Source: Saccharothrix sp. ALI-22-I (GTDB lineage: Bacteria > Actinomycetota > Actinomycetes > Mycobacteriales > Pseudonocardiaceae). Taken from it: DNA of 64,000 nucleotides. The position numbers and the translations under genes are program-made. Below, piece after piece: positions 9,801-20,700 of this stretch; positions within the stretch are counted from its first letter, which is position 1, and each line of letters opens with the position of its first letter. The DNA is taken from the NCBI RefSeq assembly GCF_001984175.1, contig NZ_MTQP01000061.1:1-64000 (forward strand). Direction: 5' to 3'. The notes beneath the pieces are model-generated. The model was not told the origin of the DNA. It saw only the letters and a list, made by a program, of their open reading frames with translations, and did no database searches.

Positions 9801-11733
9801 CCAACGTCGCCGCATCCTCCAACGACAACACCCCGGCGACATGAGCCGCGACGATCTCACCGATCGAATGCCCCGCCACGAAATCCGGCCGCACACCCCA
9901 CGACTCCACCAACCGGAACAACGCCACCTCGACCGCGAACAACGCCGGCTGCGCCCACCCCGTCCGCTCCAAACCCTCACCCGAAGCGATCACCTCACGC
10001 AGCGGGAGGTCGAACCGCGCCAGCACCTCGTCCAGTGCCGCGGCGAACACCGGGAACGTCCGGGCCAGTTCCAGCCCCATCCCCGTCCGCTGCGAACCCT
10101 GCCCGGTGAACAGGAACGCCGTGCCGCCCTCGGTGACCGGCGTCGGTTCGCCGAGGACGCGGTCGGTGCCAGCGGTCCGCCAGCCGAACGCCGACCGGCC
10201 GGTGGCCAGCGAGTACGCCACGTCCAGGTCGGTACCATCCACAGTGGACAGCTGTGCGGCGTGGGCGCGGGCGGCGTGCTCCGTCTTGCCCGACGCCAGG
10301 AACGGCACCGCCGGCAGCACGACCGACACGGGCTCCGCTTCGCCCTGCCCGGGTTCCGGGCCCTGCTCGACGATCACGTGCGCGTTGGTGCCCCCGAAGC
10401 CGAACGACGACACCCCCGCACGGCGCGGCCGACCGGTCTCCGGCCAGGGCCGGGCCTCGGCGAGCAGTTCGACCGAGCCGGACGCCCAGTCGACGTGCGA
10501 CGTGGGGTGCTCGGCGTGGAGCGTCTTGGGCAGGACACCGTGCCGCATGGCCTCGATCATCTTGATCACGCCACCAACACCGGCCGCAGCCTGCGCATGA
10601 CCGATGTTCGACTTCAACGACCCCAGGTACAACGGCGTCTCACGATCCTGACCGTAGGTCGCCAACAACGCCTGCGCCTCGATCGGATCACCCAACACCG
10701 TGCCCGTACCGTGCGCCTCCACCACATCCACATCCGACGGACCCAGGCCCGCAGCCCCCAACGCCGCACGGATCACCCGCTCCTGCGACGGACCATTCGG
10801 CGCGGTCAAACCATTCGACGCACCATCCTGATTGACCGCACTACCCCGCACGACAGCGAGCACACGGTGACCGTTGCGCTGAGCATCCGATAATCGCTCC
10901 AGCATCAGCAGGCCGATCCCCTCCGACCACCCGGTGCCACTCGCGTCGGCGGCGAACGACCGGCAGCGCCCGTCCGGTGCCAGCCCGCGCAACCGGGAGA
11001 ACTCGACGAACGCGGTCGGCGTCGACATCACCGTCACACCGCCCGCCAACGCCAGATCACACTCACCCACCCGCAACGCCTGCGCGGCCAGGTGCAGCGA
11101 CACCAACGACGACGAACACGCCGTGTCGATCGCGACGGCCGGGCCCTCCAGACCGAACGTGTAGGCCAGCCGACCCGCCGCGATGCTGCCCGCGCTGCCG
11201 CTGTACAGGTAGCCCTCGATGTCCGGTGTGGCCAGTCCGGGTCGAGAGCCGTAGTCGTGGTACATCACGCCGGTGAACACGCCGGTGCGCGAACCGCGCA
11301 GCGACGCCGGCCGCACACCCGCCGTTTCCACGGCCTCCCACGCGGTCTCCAGCAGCAGTCGCTGCTGCGGGTCCGTCGCCAGCGCCTCCCGCGGCGACAT
11401 GCCGAAGAACCCGGCGTCGAACAGGTCCGCGTCGTAGAGGAAACCGCCCTCCCGGGTGTGTGACGTGCCGACCGCGTCCGGATCGGCGCCGAACAGCCGG
11501 TCCAGGTCCCAGCCCCGGTCGACCGGGAACCCGGCGACGGCGTCGACGCCGTCGTCCACGAGCCGCCACAGGTCCCCCGGCGACCGCACGCCGCCCGGAT
11601 ACCGGCAGGCCATGCCCACGACGGCGACGGGCTCGCTGTCCTTGTCCTCCAGCTCGCGCAACTTCCGGCGCGCGTCCCTGGCGTCCGCGATCGCCCGCTT
11701 GAGGTAATCGCGAAGCTTCGCTTCGTCGGCCAC
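6853..11733 (-). CDS. Type I modular PKS, module 3, degenerate DH and KR
   Basis: Single-module subunit of 1626 residues with a GTG start at 11733. An N-terminal helix (LRDYLKRAIADAR region) is followed by KS (TACSSS, Cys206), AT (Ser623, HAFH malonyl signature), DH remnant, KR remnant, ACP (LGFDSL, Ser1503) and a C-terminal docking tail. The DH keeps His910, but the motif reads HLAVPPAAF, so the Gly is gone, and the second motif reads LLDLAVP without His or Gln. The KR has FAAAAS where YAAAN is expected (Phe1357 replaces Tyr) and a shortened nucleotide-binding loop (GGLGVLVA). Both reductive domains are therefore predicted to be inactive, leaving a beta-ketone after condensation with malonyl. 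It lies 39 bp after the first PKS gene and 22 bp before the third. Confidence 0.95.
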   Translation of the reverse strand: MADEAKLRDYLKRAIADARDARRKLRELEDKDSEPVAVVGMACRYPGGVRSPGDLWRLVDDGVDAVAGFPVDRGWDLDRLFGADPDAVGTSHTREGGFLYDADLFDAGFFGMSPREALATDPQQRLLLETAWEAVETAGVRPASLRGSRTGVFTGVMYHDYGSRPGLATPDIEGYLYSGSAGSIAAGRLAYTFGLEGPAVAIDTACSSSLVSLHLAAQALRVGECDLALAGGVTVMSTPTAFVEFSRLRGLAPDGRCRSFAADASGTGWSEGIGLLMLERLSDAQRNGHRVLAVVRGSAVNQDGASNGLTAPNGPSQERVIRAALGAAGLGPSDVDVVEAHGTGTVLGDPIEAQALLATYGQDRETPLYLGSLKSNIGHAQAAAGVGGVIKMIEAMRHGVLPKTLHAEHPTSHVDWASGSVELLAEARPWPETGRPRRAGVSSFGFGGTNAHVIVEQGPEPGQGEAEPVSVVLPAVPFLASGKTEHAARAHAAQLSTVDGTDLDVAYSLATGRSAFGWRTAGTDRVLGEPTPVTEGGTAFLFTGQGSQRTGMGLELARTFPVFAAALDEVLARFDLPLREVIASGEGLERTGWAQPALFAVEVALFRLVESWGVRPDFVAGHSIGEIVAAHVAGVLSLEDAATLVAARGRLMQDLPGGGAMVAVRATEDEVRPLLTPGVDIAAVNGPESVVLSGGEDAVLRVVGVLGARSRRLAVGHAFHSARMDPMLVPFAAVAESLTYHEPAVPVVSTLTGETDGKLTSPDHWVEQVRRPVRFGDAVRTLVRRGVTTLVELGPDAVLSAMVPAVTDAAVAVPLLRRARPEAETAAAALGVLHGRGVAVDWPAFFRGAGARRVDLPTYPFQHERYWLESAPAAARASGHPLLGPATAVAGSGRVLFTSTIEARSWLADHLAVPPAAFVEMAIHAGDQVGTPVLAELDTDRPLTLPAQVQVSVDAPAPDGRRTFTVYARPDDDAAWTAHATGVLAARGGDEPVITADGTPVRLPEAITGEAAAYGLHPALLDLAVPTTATGATVRVPGSWRGVRLHAAHAEAVEVRVRQVADDTVTLVLTDAAGRPVLTAEAVGFRDIPVERFAAGSPLRTLTWTHVPAEPATGGEVVHLEIGTGDPVAAAHAAVLRALELVRERSEPLVVVTAGGVAVADEDVDLAAAAAWGLLRSAQSELPEGRLVLVDTDGDVVLSGEPQVAVRGGRVFAPRLTAVEPVEPVTGEVAWGGTALVTGGLGVLVARHLVSVHGVRKVVLVDVGAADSDTWNAETVHATWGELAEVVAEHRPTAVVHTGGVPDDGPLADITPERLAAALKPNVDDAWRLHELLPDAGLFVVFSSTAGVLGAPGRAGFAAAASFADALARHRAARGLPAVSIAFGPREGAVGFPPVADGELLGLLDAAVDAGHPVVVAAPVDVVALRAADRAPVPLRGVVAPRRREAGDERAGTLAARLAGLAGDERRAAVLDLVRREVAAVLGQQDPAAIGEHRPFRDLGFDSLTSVELRNRLTTATGVALQATLVFDHPTPAELTGHVLGVLAPEAAEPVLSGLDRLEALLDGVAREDDRRGEITRRLRTILSRWTSEWGRPPADAPSIELESASAGELFDFIDNELGRGADRSA

Positions 11734-11772
11734 TTGTCTCTCGCTCCCCAGTAGTGTGCGGTCGGGCCACGA

Positions 11773-14700
11773 TCAGTCGAGCTCGTCGACCAGCGCGAAC
11801 AAGTCGTCGTCGCTGGCCAGTTCGAGGTCGTCCCCGTCGTCGCGGGTGTCGCCCGTGACGAGGTCGAGCAGTTCGCGCAGCCGGTCGGCGATGGCGCCGG
11901 AGCGCTCCGCGTCGTCGGTGGTGGAGCGGATGGTGGTGCGCAGCCGGTCCAGGTCGGCCAGCACGTCGGGCTCGTCGGCCACGGCGAGCAGGTCGTGCAG
12001 GTGCACGGCCAGCGCGGCGGGCGACGGGTGGTCGAACACCAACGTGGTCGGCAGCCGCAGCCCGGTCGCCGCAGCGAGCCGGTTGCGCAGCTCCACGGCG
12101 GTCAGCGAGTCGAACCCCAGCTCCTGGAACGCCCGCTCGGTGTCGACCGCGCCCGCGGCGGTGTGCCCGAGCACCGCGGCGACCTCCGAGCGCACCAGAT
12201 CGGTCAACACCCGCTGCCGCCCGCCCCGGTCCAGGCCCGCCAGGCGCAGCGCGGGTTCGGTCCCGGTGGCTTCCGTGCCGGCCGCCGGTGCCCGCACCCG
12301 CACCAGGCCGCGCAGCAGCACCGGCTGCTCGTCGCCCAGGGCGCGCAGCGCCGCCGGGTCCAACCTGGTCACCGCCACCACCGGCTCGGGCAGCGCGAGC
12401 GCCGCGTCGAACAGCGCCATCGCCTCCGCGGTCGCCAGCGGTTCGAGCCCGGACCGGGCCAGTCGGCGCAGGTCCACGTCGGCCAGGTGACCGCTCAGCC
12501 CACTCGCCTGCGCCCACAGGCCCCAGGCCAACGACGTGCCGGGCAGGCCCAGCGCCCGCCGGTGCACGGCCAGGCCGTCCAGCCAGGTGTTGGCGGCGGC
12601 GTAGTTGGCCTGACCGGCGGTGCCGAGCAGACCCGCGACCGACGAGTACAGGACGAACGCGGACAGGTCGAGGTCCGCCGTGAGCTCGTGCAGGTTCCAA
12701 GCAGCGTCCACCTTGGGCCGCAGCACCCGGTCGACCTGCTCGGCGTCCAGCGCGGTGAACACGCCGTCGTCGGTGACGCCGGCGGTGTGCACGACCGCGC
12801 CGAGCCTGCGGTCACCGATCGCGGCGCTCAGCGCGTCCCGGTCGGTGACGTCGCAGGCGACCACGTCGACCGCCGCGCCCAACGCGGTCAACTCGGCGGT
12901 GAGTTCCGCCGCGCCCGGCGCAGCCGCGCCGCGCCTGCTGATGAGCAGCAGGTCGGTGGCGCCGTGCTCCACCACGAGGTGCCGGGCCAGCACCGCGCCC
13001 AACGCGCCGGTGCCGCCGGTGATCAGCACCGTGCCGCGGTTCCAGTCCGGCACCTCGCCCGGCTCGCCGCCGGCGCGCGCCAGTCGCGGCACGAGCACTT
13101 CCCCACCGCGGACGGCCACCTGCGGCTCGCCGAGGCGCAGCGCCGCGTCCAGCAGCGCCGCCGAGCGGGGGTCGTCGTCGGTCTCGGCCAGCACGAAGCG
13201 GCCGGGGTTCTCGGTCTGCGCGGTCCGCACCAGGCCGCGCACGCCGGCGTGCGCGAGGTCGGCGGAGCGCAGCACCACGGCGAGTTGCCCGGACTCCTCG
13301 GCCAGCCACCGCCGGAGCGTGCCGAGCACGGCGTGCACGACCTCGCCCGGTGTCCCCGACGGGACCCGTTCGACGGTCACCTCCGCACCGGACACCGACA
13401 GGTCCGCCGGGGCCGCCCAGCCGGGCGCGAAGAGACCGTCCAAGGCCCGCGCGGTCGCCGAGACCGGGCGCAGCACCAACGAGTCGACAGCCGCGACCGG
13501 TGCGCCGAGCCCGTCCGCCACCACTAGCGACACGGTCTGCGAGTCCTCGTCCGACGCGGTGATCGACAGCCGGACCCGCAGCGCCGCGGCGCCGGGGGCG
13601 GTCACCCGCACGCCGCTCCAGGCGAACGGCAGCCAGGCGGGTCCGCCCTCGACCGCGACACCGGGCAGCAGGGCGTGCAGCGCGCCGTCCAGCAGGGCCG
13701 GGTGCAGGACGAACGCGTCACCGCCGCGGTCCTCGGGCAGCTCGACCTCGGCGAACAGCACGTCCGCAGCCCGCCACACCCGGCGCAGGCACCGGAACGC
13801 GGGGCCGTAGTCGTAGCCGTGCTCCCGCAGTCGGTCGTAGGCGCCGTCGATGTCCACTTCGGACGCGGAGGGCGGCCACTGCGCGAGGCCCTCGGCGGCC
13901 GGGCCGCCGGTCGGCGCCAGCACGGCGGTCGCGTGCGAGGTCCAGGGTTCGTCCTCGTCCACCCGCGAGTGGACCCGGGCCTCCCGGCGACCGGCGGCGT
14001 CGGGCGCGCCGACCGTCAGCTGCACCTGGACGCCACCGCGTTCGGGCAGCACCAGCGGCGCGGTGAGGGTCAACTCCACCACCTCCGCGCACCCGGTCTG
14101 CTCGCCCGCCCGGAGCACCATCTCCACGAACCCCGTGCCGGGTAGGAGGACCGAGCCGCGCACCGCGTGGTCCGCCAACCACGGGTGGGTGCGCTGGGAC
14201 AGCCGCGCGGTGAACACCAGCTCGTCCCGGTCGACCAGGTCGATCACCGCGCCGAGCAGCGGGTGCTCGGCGCGGGTCAGGCCGAGGCCGGTCGCGTCAG
14301 CCGGAGTGGCGGGCGCGTCCAGCCAGTGGCGCTCGCCGCGGAACGGGTAGCTGGGCAGGTCGACCCGTCGACCGCCGGGGAACAGCCGCACCGGGTCGGC
14401 CGGGTGGCCGCGCACGTGCAAGGCGGTGATCGCGGCCAACACGGTCGACGCCTCCGGGCGGCGCGAGCGCAGCACGGGCGCGACGGCGCCCACCAGCCGG
14501 GTGGCGGCCTGACGGGTCAGCGCGGACAGCACGCCGTCCGGCCCGATCTCCAGGTAGTCGGTGACGCCCTGGGATTCCAGGAACCGCACGCCGTCCAGGA
14601 ACCGCACGGCCGCCCGCACGTGCCCGACCCAGTAGTCGGGTGACATGAGCTGCTCGGGTTTGGCCTGCTCGCCGGTCACGTTGGACACGACCGGGATTCG

Positions 14701-17700
14701 CGGCTCGTGGAAGGTCGTCCCGGCGAGGGCGGCGCGGAAGTCGTCCAGCACGCCGTCCATGTGCGGGGAGTGGAACGCGTGGCTCACCGCCAGGCGCTTG
14801 ACCTTGCGCCCCGCGGCCCGCCAGCCCGCCGAGACCTCCTCGACGGCGTCCTCGTCGCCGGAGACGACCGTGGACGTCGGGCCGTTCACGCCCGAGATCA
14901 CGACCGTGTCGCCACGTCCGGCCAGGGAGGCGGTCACCTCGTCCTCGTCGGCCTCGATCGCGGCCATCGCGCCGCCGTCCCGGGCGGCCTGCATGAGCCG
15001 GCCGCGGGCCGCGACGAGCCCGGCGGCGTCCGCCAGGTCGAACACGCCCGCCACGTGTGCGGCGACGACCTCGCCGATCGAGTGGCCGAGCAGGTGGTCC
15101 GGCCGCACGCCGTACCACTCGACAAGCCGGTACAGCGCGGTCTCCACGGCGAACAACGCGGCCTGCGCGAACGACGTCTGGTCCAGCAGCGCCGAGTCCG
15201 CCGAGCCCGGCGGCGCGAACAGCACGTCCTTCAGCGGGCGGTCCAGGACCGGGTCCAGGTGCCCGCACACCTCGTCCAGCGCGGCGGCGAACACCGGCGA
15301 GGTCTCGTACAGCTCGCGGCCCATGCCGAGCCGCTGGCTGCCCTGGCCGGTGAACAGGAACGCGACCTTGCCCGGCCGCGGCCCGTCGCCGCGCAGCACC
15401 GCCGGCGTCGACCCGCCCTCGGCGAGCACGTCCAAGGCGTGCAGCAGCCCGTCCCGGTCGCCGACGACCGCGGCCCGGTGGTCGAGCACCGCCCGACCGG
15501 TGGCCAGCGAGAAACCGACGTCCACCGGTTCCGGTGCGGGATCGGCCGAGGCCATCCGGCGCAGCCGCGCGGCTTGCGCCCGCAGGCTCGCCCCGTCCTT
15601 GGCCGACAGCAGCCACGCCACCGGCGCGTCGACCGGCTCGCGGTCGGGCGGGCGCTCGACCGGTGGCTGCTCGATGATGACGTGCGCGTTGGTGCCGCTG
15701 ATGCCGAACGACGACACGCCCGCCCGTCGTGGGCGGTCCGCCATCGGCCACTCGCGCGACTCCGTCAGCAGCTCCACGGCTCCGGAAGCCCAGTCGACGT
15801 GCGGCGAGCGCTGCTCGGCGTGGAGGGTCATGGGCAGGACGCCGTGCCGCATGGCCTCGATCATCTTGATCACGCCACCCACACCGGCCGCAGCCTGTGC
15901 ATGACCGATGTTCGACTTCAACGACCCCAGATACAGCGGGACCTCACGGTCTTGGCCGTAGGTCGCCAACAACGCCTGCGCCTCGATCGGATCACCGAGC
16001 ACCGTGCCCGTGCCGTGTGCCTCCACCGCGTCCACCTCCGACGGACGCAGACCGGCGACGGCCAACGCCGCACGGATCACCCGCTCCTGCGACGGACCAT
16101 TCGGCGCGGTCAAACCGTTGGACGCACCGTCCTGGTTGACCGCACTCCCCCGCACGACGGCAAGCACGCGGTGGCCGTTGCGGCGGGCGTCGGACAGCCG
16201 TTCGACCAGCAGCAGGCCCACGCCCTCGGACCAGCCGGTGCCGTCCGCGTCGGCGGCGAACGACTTGCACCGGCCGTCGGCGGACAGGCCGCGCTGCCGC
16301 GAGAACTCGACGAACGTGTTCGGCCCGGCCATCACGGTGACGCCGCCCGCCAGCGCCAGGTCGCACTCGCCCTGGCGCAGCGCCTGTGCCGCCAGGTGCA
16401 GCGCCACCAGGGACGACGAGCACGCGGTGTCCACGGTGACGGCGGGCCCTTCCAGGCCGTAGAAGTAGGACAGCCGGCCCGACACGACGCTGGACAGGTT
16501 GCCGGCCAGCAGGAGGCCTTCGTACTCGGCGGGCACGGTGGACAGCCGTGAGGCGTAGTCGTCGTACATCACGCCGGCGAACACACCGGTGCGGGAGCCG
16601 CGCAGCGTCGCCGGGTCGATGGCGGCGGACTCGAAGGTCTCCCAGGCGGTCTCCAGCAGCATTCGCTGCTGCGGGTCGGTGGCCGTGGCGTCGCGCGGCG
16701 ACATCCCGAAGAACTCGCGGTCGAACAGGTCCGCGTCGTGCAGGAAGCCGCCGTGCCGGGCGTAGCTGGTGCCGGTGTGCCCGGGGTCGGGGTCGTAGAG
16801 CCCGTCGAGGTCCCAGCCGCGGTTGGTCGGGAAACCGGTGATGCCGTCGACGCCGTCCGCCACCAGCCGCCACAGGTCTTCCGGCGACCGGACGTCGCCG
16901 GGGTAGCGGCAGGCCATGCCGACGACGGCGATCGGTTCGTCGGCGCGGACCTCCGCGGTCGCCCCGGCGGTGGGCCGATCCGCGCCGGACACCTGCCGGT
17001 GCACGTGCGCGGCCAGCGCGGCGGGCGACGGGTGGTCGAACACCACCGTGGCGGACAGCCGCACCCCGGTCGCGGCGATGAGCCGGTTGCGCAGCTCCAC
17101 CCCGGCCAGCGAGTCGAAGCCCTGCTCGCGGAACGCCTTGGCCGGGTCGATCCCGGCGGCGTCGGAGTGGCCGACGGCCGCCGCGCCGAGGGTGCGGACC
17201 AGGTCCAGCACCACGTCCGGCCGTTCGGCCTCGGGCAGCGCGGCGATCCGCCGCGCCCAGGAGGACTCCGGCCGCGCCGCACGCCCCGGTCGGGCGGGCA
17301 CCAGGTCGCGGGCGACGGCGGGCGGGTCGGCCCGCAGCGCGGCGAGGTCGAGCCGGGCGGGCACCAGCAGTGCCTCGTCGGTGCCCAGCGCCGCGTCGAA
17401 CAGGGCGGTGCCCCGCGCGGGCGTCAGCGGCACGACGCCCAGCCGGGCCCACCGGGCCACGTCGGCCTCGGTGAGCGCGCCGCCCATGCCGGTCGTGCCG
17501 TCCCACAGGCCCCACGCCAGCGAGGTGGCGGGCAGGCCGAGGGAGCGGCGGTGCGCGGCGAGCGCGTCGAGGTAGGTGTTGGCCGCGGCGTAGTTCGCCT
17601 GACCGGCCGTGCCGATCACACCGGAGATGGACGAGAACAGCACGAACGCGGCGAGCGGCAGGTCCTTCGTCAGCTCGTGCAGCAGCCGGGCGGCGTCCAC

Positions 17701-20700
17701 CTTGGGCGTGAGCACCCGGTCGATCTGCTCGGCGGTGAGGGACCGCACGGTGGCGTCGGCCAGCACGCCCGCGGTGTGCACCACGGCGGTGAGCGGGTGG
17801 GCCGGTGGGATGTCGGCCAGCAGCGCGCCGAGCGCGGCGGGGTCCGCCGCGTCGGCCGCCACCACGCGCACGCTCGCGCCGAGCGCGGTGAGTTCGGCGA
17901 CGAGCGTGGCGATGCCGGGTGTCCGCGGGCCCCGCCGGCCCGCGAGCACGAGCCTGCGGGCGCCGTGCCGGGTCACCAGGTGCCGGGCGAACAGCGCGCC
18001 GAGCCCGCTGGTGCCGCCGGTGACCAGGACGGTGCCCGCCGGGTCGAGGGTGCCCGGCCGGCCGGGCGGGATCCTGGTCAGGCGCGGGGTGTGCAGGTCG
18101 TCGCCGCGCACGGCCAGTTGCGGTTCGGTGGAGCCCGCCACGAGCGGCAGCCAGCGGTCGGGGTGGTCGTCGGTGGGGACGTCCAGCAGCACGACCCGGC
18201 CGGGGTGCTCGGCCTGCGCGACCCGGCCGAAGCCCCACACCGGGGCGTTCGCCAGGTCGGCGACGCCCTCGTCGGGCAGCACCGCGACCGCGCCGCGGGT
18301 GACCAGGACCAGCCGGTCGCGCGCGTCGGCCCGCTCCAGCCACTCCCGCACGGCCTCGGCGGCGCGGTGGGTGGCGGTGTGCGCGGCGGCGGCGTCGGTG
18401 CCGACCGTGGGGAAGACGACGACGTCCAAGTCGTCGAGGGACCCCGGCACGGGATGCCCGACCTTCGGCCAGCGCAGGGTGAACAGCGGGTCTCCCGCTC
18501 CCAGCCGGTCCCTGGCCACCGGCCGCAGGGTCAGTTCGCCGATCGTCGCGACGGCCGCGCCGTCCCGGTCGGCGAGGGTGATCGCGACGGTGTCCGGACC
18601 GGTCGGCGACAGCCTGGCCCGCAACGCGGTGGCGCCGCCGGTGTGCAGGGCGACCCGGCTCCACGAGTAGGGCAGCCGGATCTCGTCGGCCGCGCCGTGC
18701 TCCGCCGCCGCGAGCACCAGCGGGTGCAGCACGGCGTCCAGCAGGGCCGGGTGCAGGCCGAACGCCGACTCCTCGGCGGGCAGCACCACCTCGGCCAGCA
18801 GGTCGTCACCGGCGCGCCAGCACGCGGTCAGGCCCTGGAACGCCGGGCCGTACTCGTAGCCCAGGTCGGCGAGCCGGTCGTAGACGTCGTCCAGCGGCTG
18901 CTCCACGGCGCCGGCGGGCGGCCACTCGACGAGGTCCTCCCCCGCCGTCGTGCCCGAGCCGAGGTGACCGGACGCGTGCCGCGTCCACCCGGTCGCGGCG
19001 TCGCCGCGCGAGTGCACCGCGAACGGCCGGCCGGCGCCGGTCGACTCGCCCAGCGCGACCTGGACGGTCACCGGTTCGTCGAGCACCAGCGGTGACTCCA
19101 GCACCAACTCCTCGACCAGGTCCGCGCCGACCCGCTCGCCGGCGGCCAGCGCCAGCTCCAGGAACGCGGTGCCGGGCAGCAGCACCGACCCGCCGATGCG
19201 GTGGTTGGCTAGCCACGGGTGCTCGCGGGCCGAGATCCGGCCGGTGAGCACGACCTCATCGCGGTCGGCGAGTGCCACGGACGCGGTGAGCAGCGGGTGA
19301 CCGGGGTCGGCGCGGCGCGGGGGCGCGGCGAGCCAGAAGCGGCTGCGCTGGAAGGCGTAGGTCGGCAGCGCCACCCGCGGCCCCGTCCCGAAGAAGGTCC
19401 GGAGGTGCGCTGCGGAGCCGTGCGCGAACGCGGTGGCCAGGCCCGTGTGGAACGTCGCGGCCTCGGGTCGGCCCGAGCGCAGCAGCGGCACGACGACCGC
19501 CGCGTCGGTCAGCGAATCGCGTGCCATCGCGGTCAGCACCGGGTCGGGGCCGATCTCGACGAACACCGTCGCGCCCTCGGCCTCCAGGAAGCGGACGGCG
19601 TCCAGGAAGCGCACCGTGCCGCGGACGTGGCGGCCCCAGTGGTCGGCCGAGCGCACGTTGGCGAGGTCGCCGGTGAGCGTGGAGACGATGGGGACGACCG
19701 GCTCGCGGTACTCGACGGTCTCGGCGACCGCGCGGAACTCGGCCAGCACCCCGTCCATGTGCGGAGAGTGGAACGCGTGGCTGACGCGGAGCGCGCGCGT
19801 GCGCCGGCCGCGTTCCGCCCAGGTGGCGGCGATCGCCCCGACCACGTCGGCGTCGCCGGCGAGCACCACGGAGGTGGGGCCGTTCACCGCGGCGACGGAG
19901 GCCCGGTCCTCGTGCCCGGCCAGCGACTCCGAAGCCTCCTCGGCGGTCGCCTCGACGGCGACCATCACACCGCCGGGCCGCGCCTGCTGCATCAGCCGCC
20001 CGCGTGCGGCGACCAGGGTGGCGGCGTCGGCCAGGGAGAGGACACCGGCGACGTGGGCGGCAACCAGTTCACCGATCGAGTGACCCGCCACCAGGTCCGG
20101 GGTGAGGCCGTGGTGCCCGGCCAGCCGGTACAGCGCCACCTCGACGGCGAACAGGGCCGGCTGGGTGAAGCGGGTCTCGTGGAGCGCGTCGCCCTCGCCG
20201 AAGACGACGTCGCGCAGCGGTCGGTCGAGGTGCGCGTCGAACGCGCCGAACACCTCGTCCAGCGCGGCGGCGAACACCGGCGAGGTCTCGTACAGCTCGC
20301 GGCCCATGCCTACGCGCTGCGCGCCCTGGCCGGTGAACAGGAACGCCGTCCTGCCCGGTGCCGCCGCCGTGGCCACCGCGACGCCGGGCGCCTCGGCGGC
20401 GTCCCGCACGGCGGCCAGCCCGGTCGCGAAGTCGGCCGCGTCGCGGCCGAACACCACGGCCCGTGCGGGGAAGGCCGTGCGGGCGGCCAGGGAACGGCCG
20501 ACCTCGGCCGGGGACAGCTCCGGTCGCCCGACGACGAACGACCTCAGCCGCTCGGCCTGGGCGCGCAGCGCCACGCCGTCCCGACCGGACACGACCCACG
20601 GCACGGGTTCGGCCACCGGCCGGTGCGGCGTCGCCGGTCCGGTCCCGGCGGGCGCCTGCTCGATGACCACGTGCGCGTTCGTGCCGCTGATGCCGAACGC

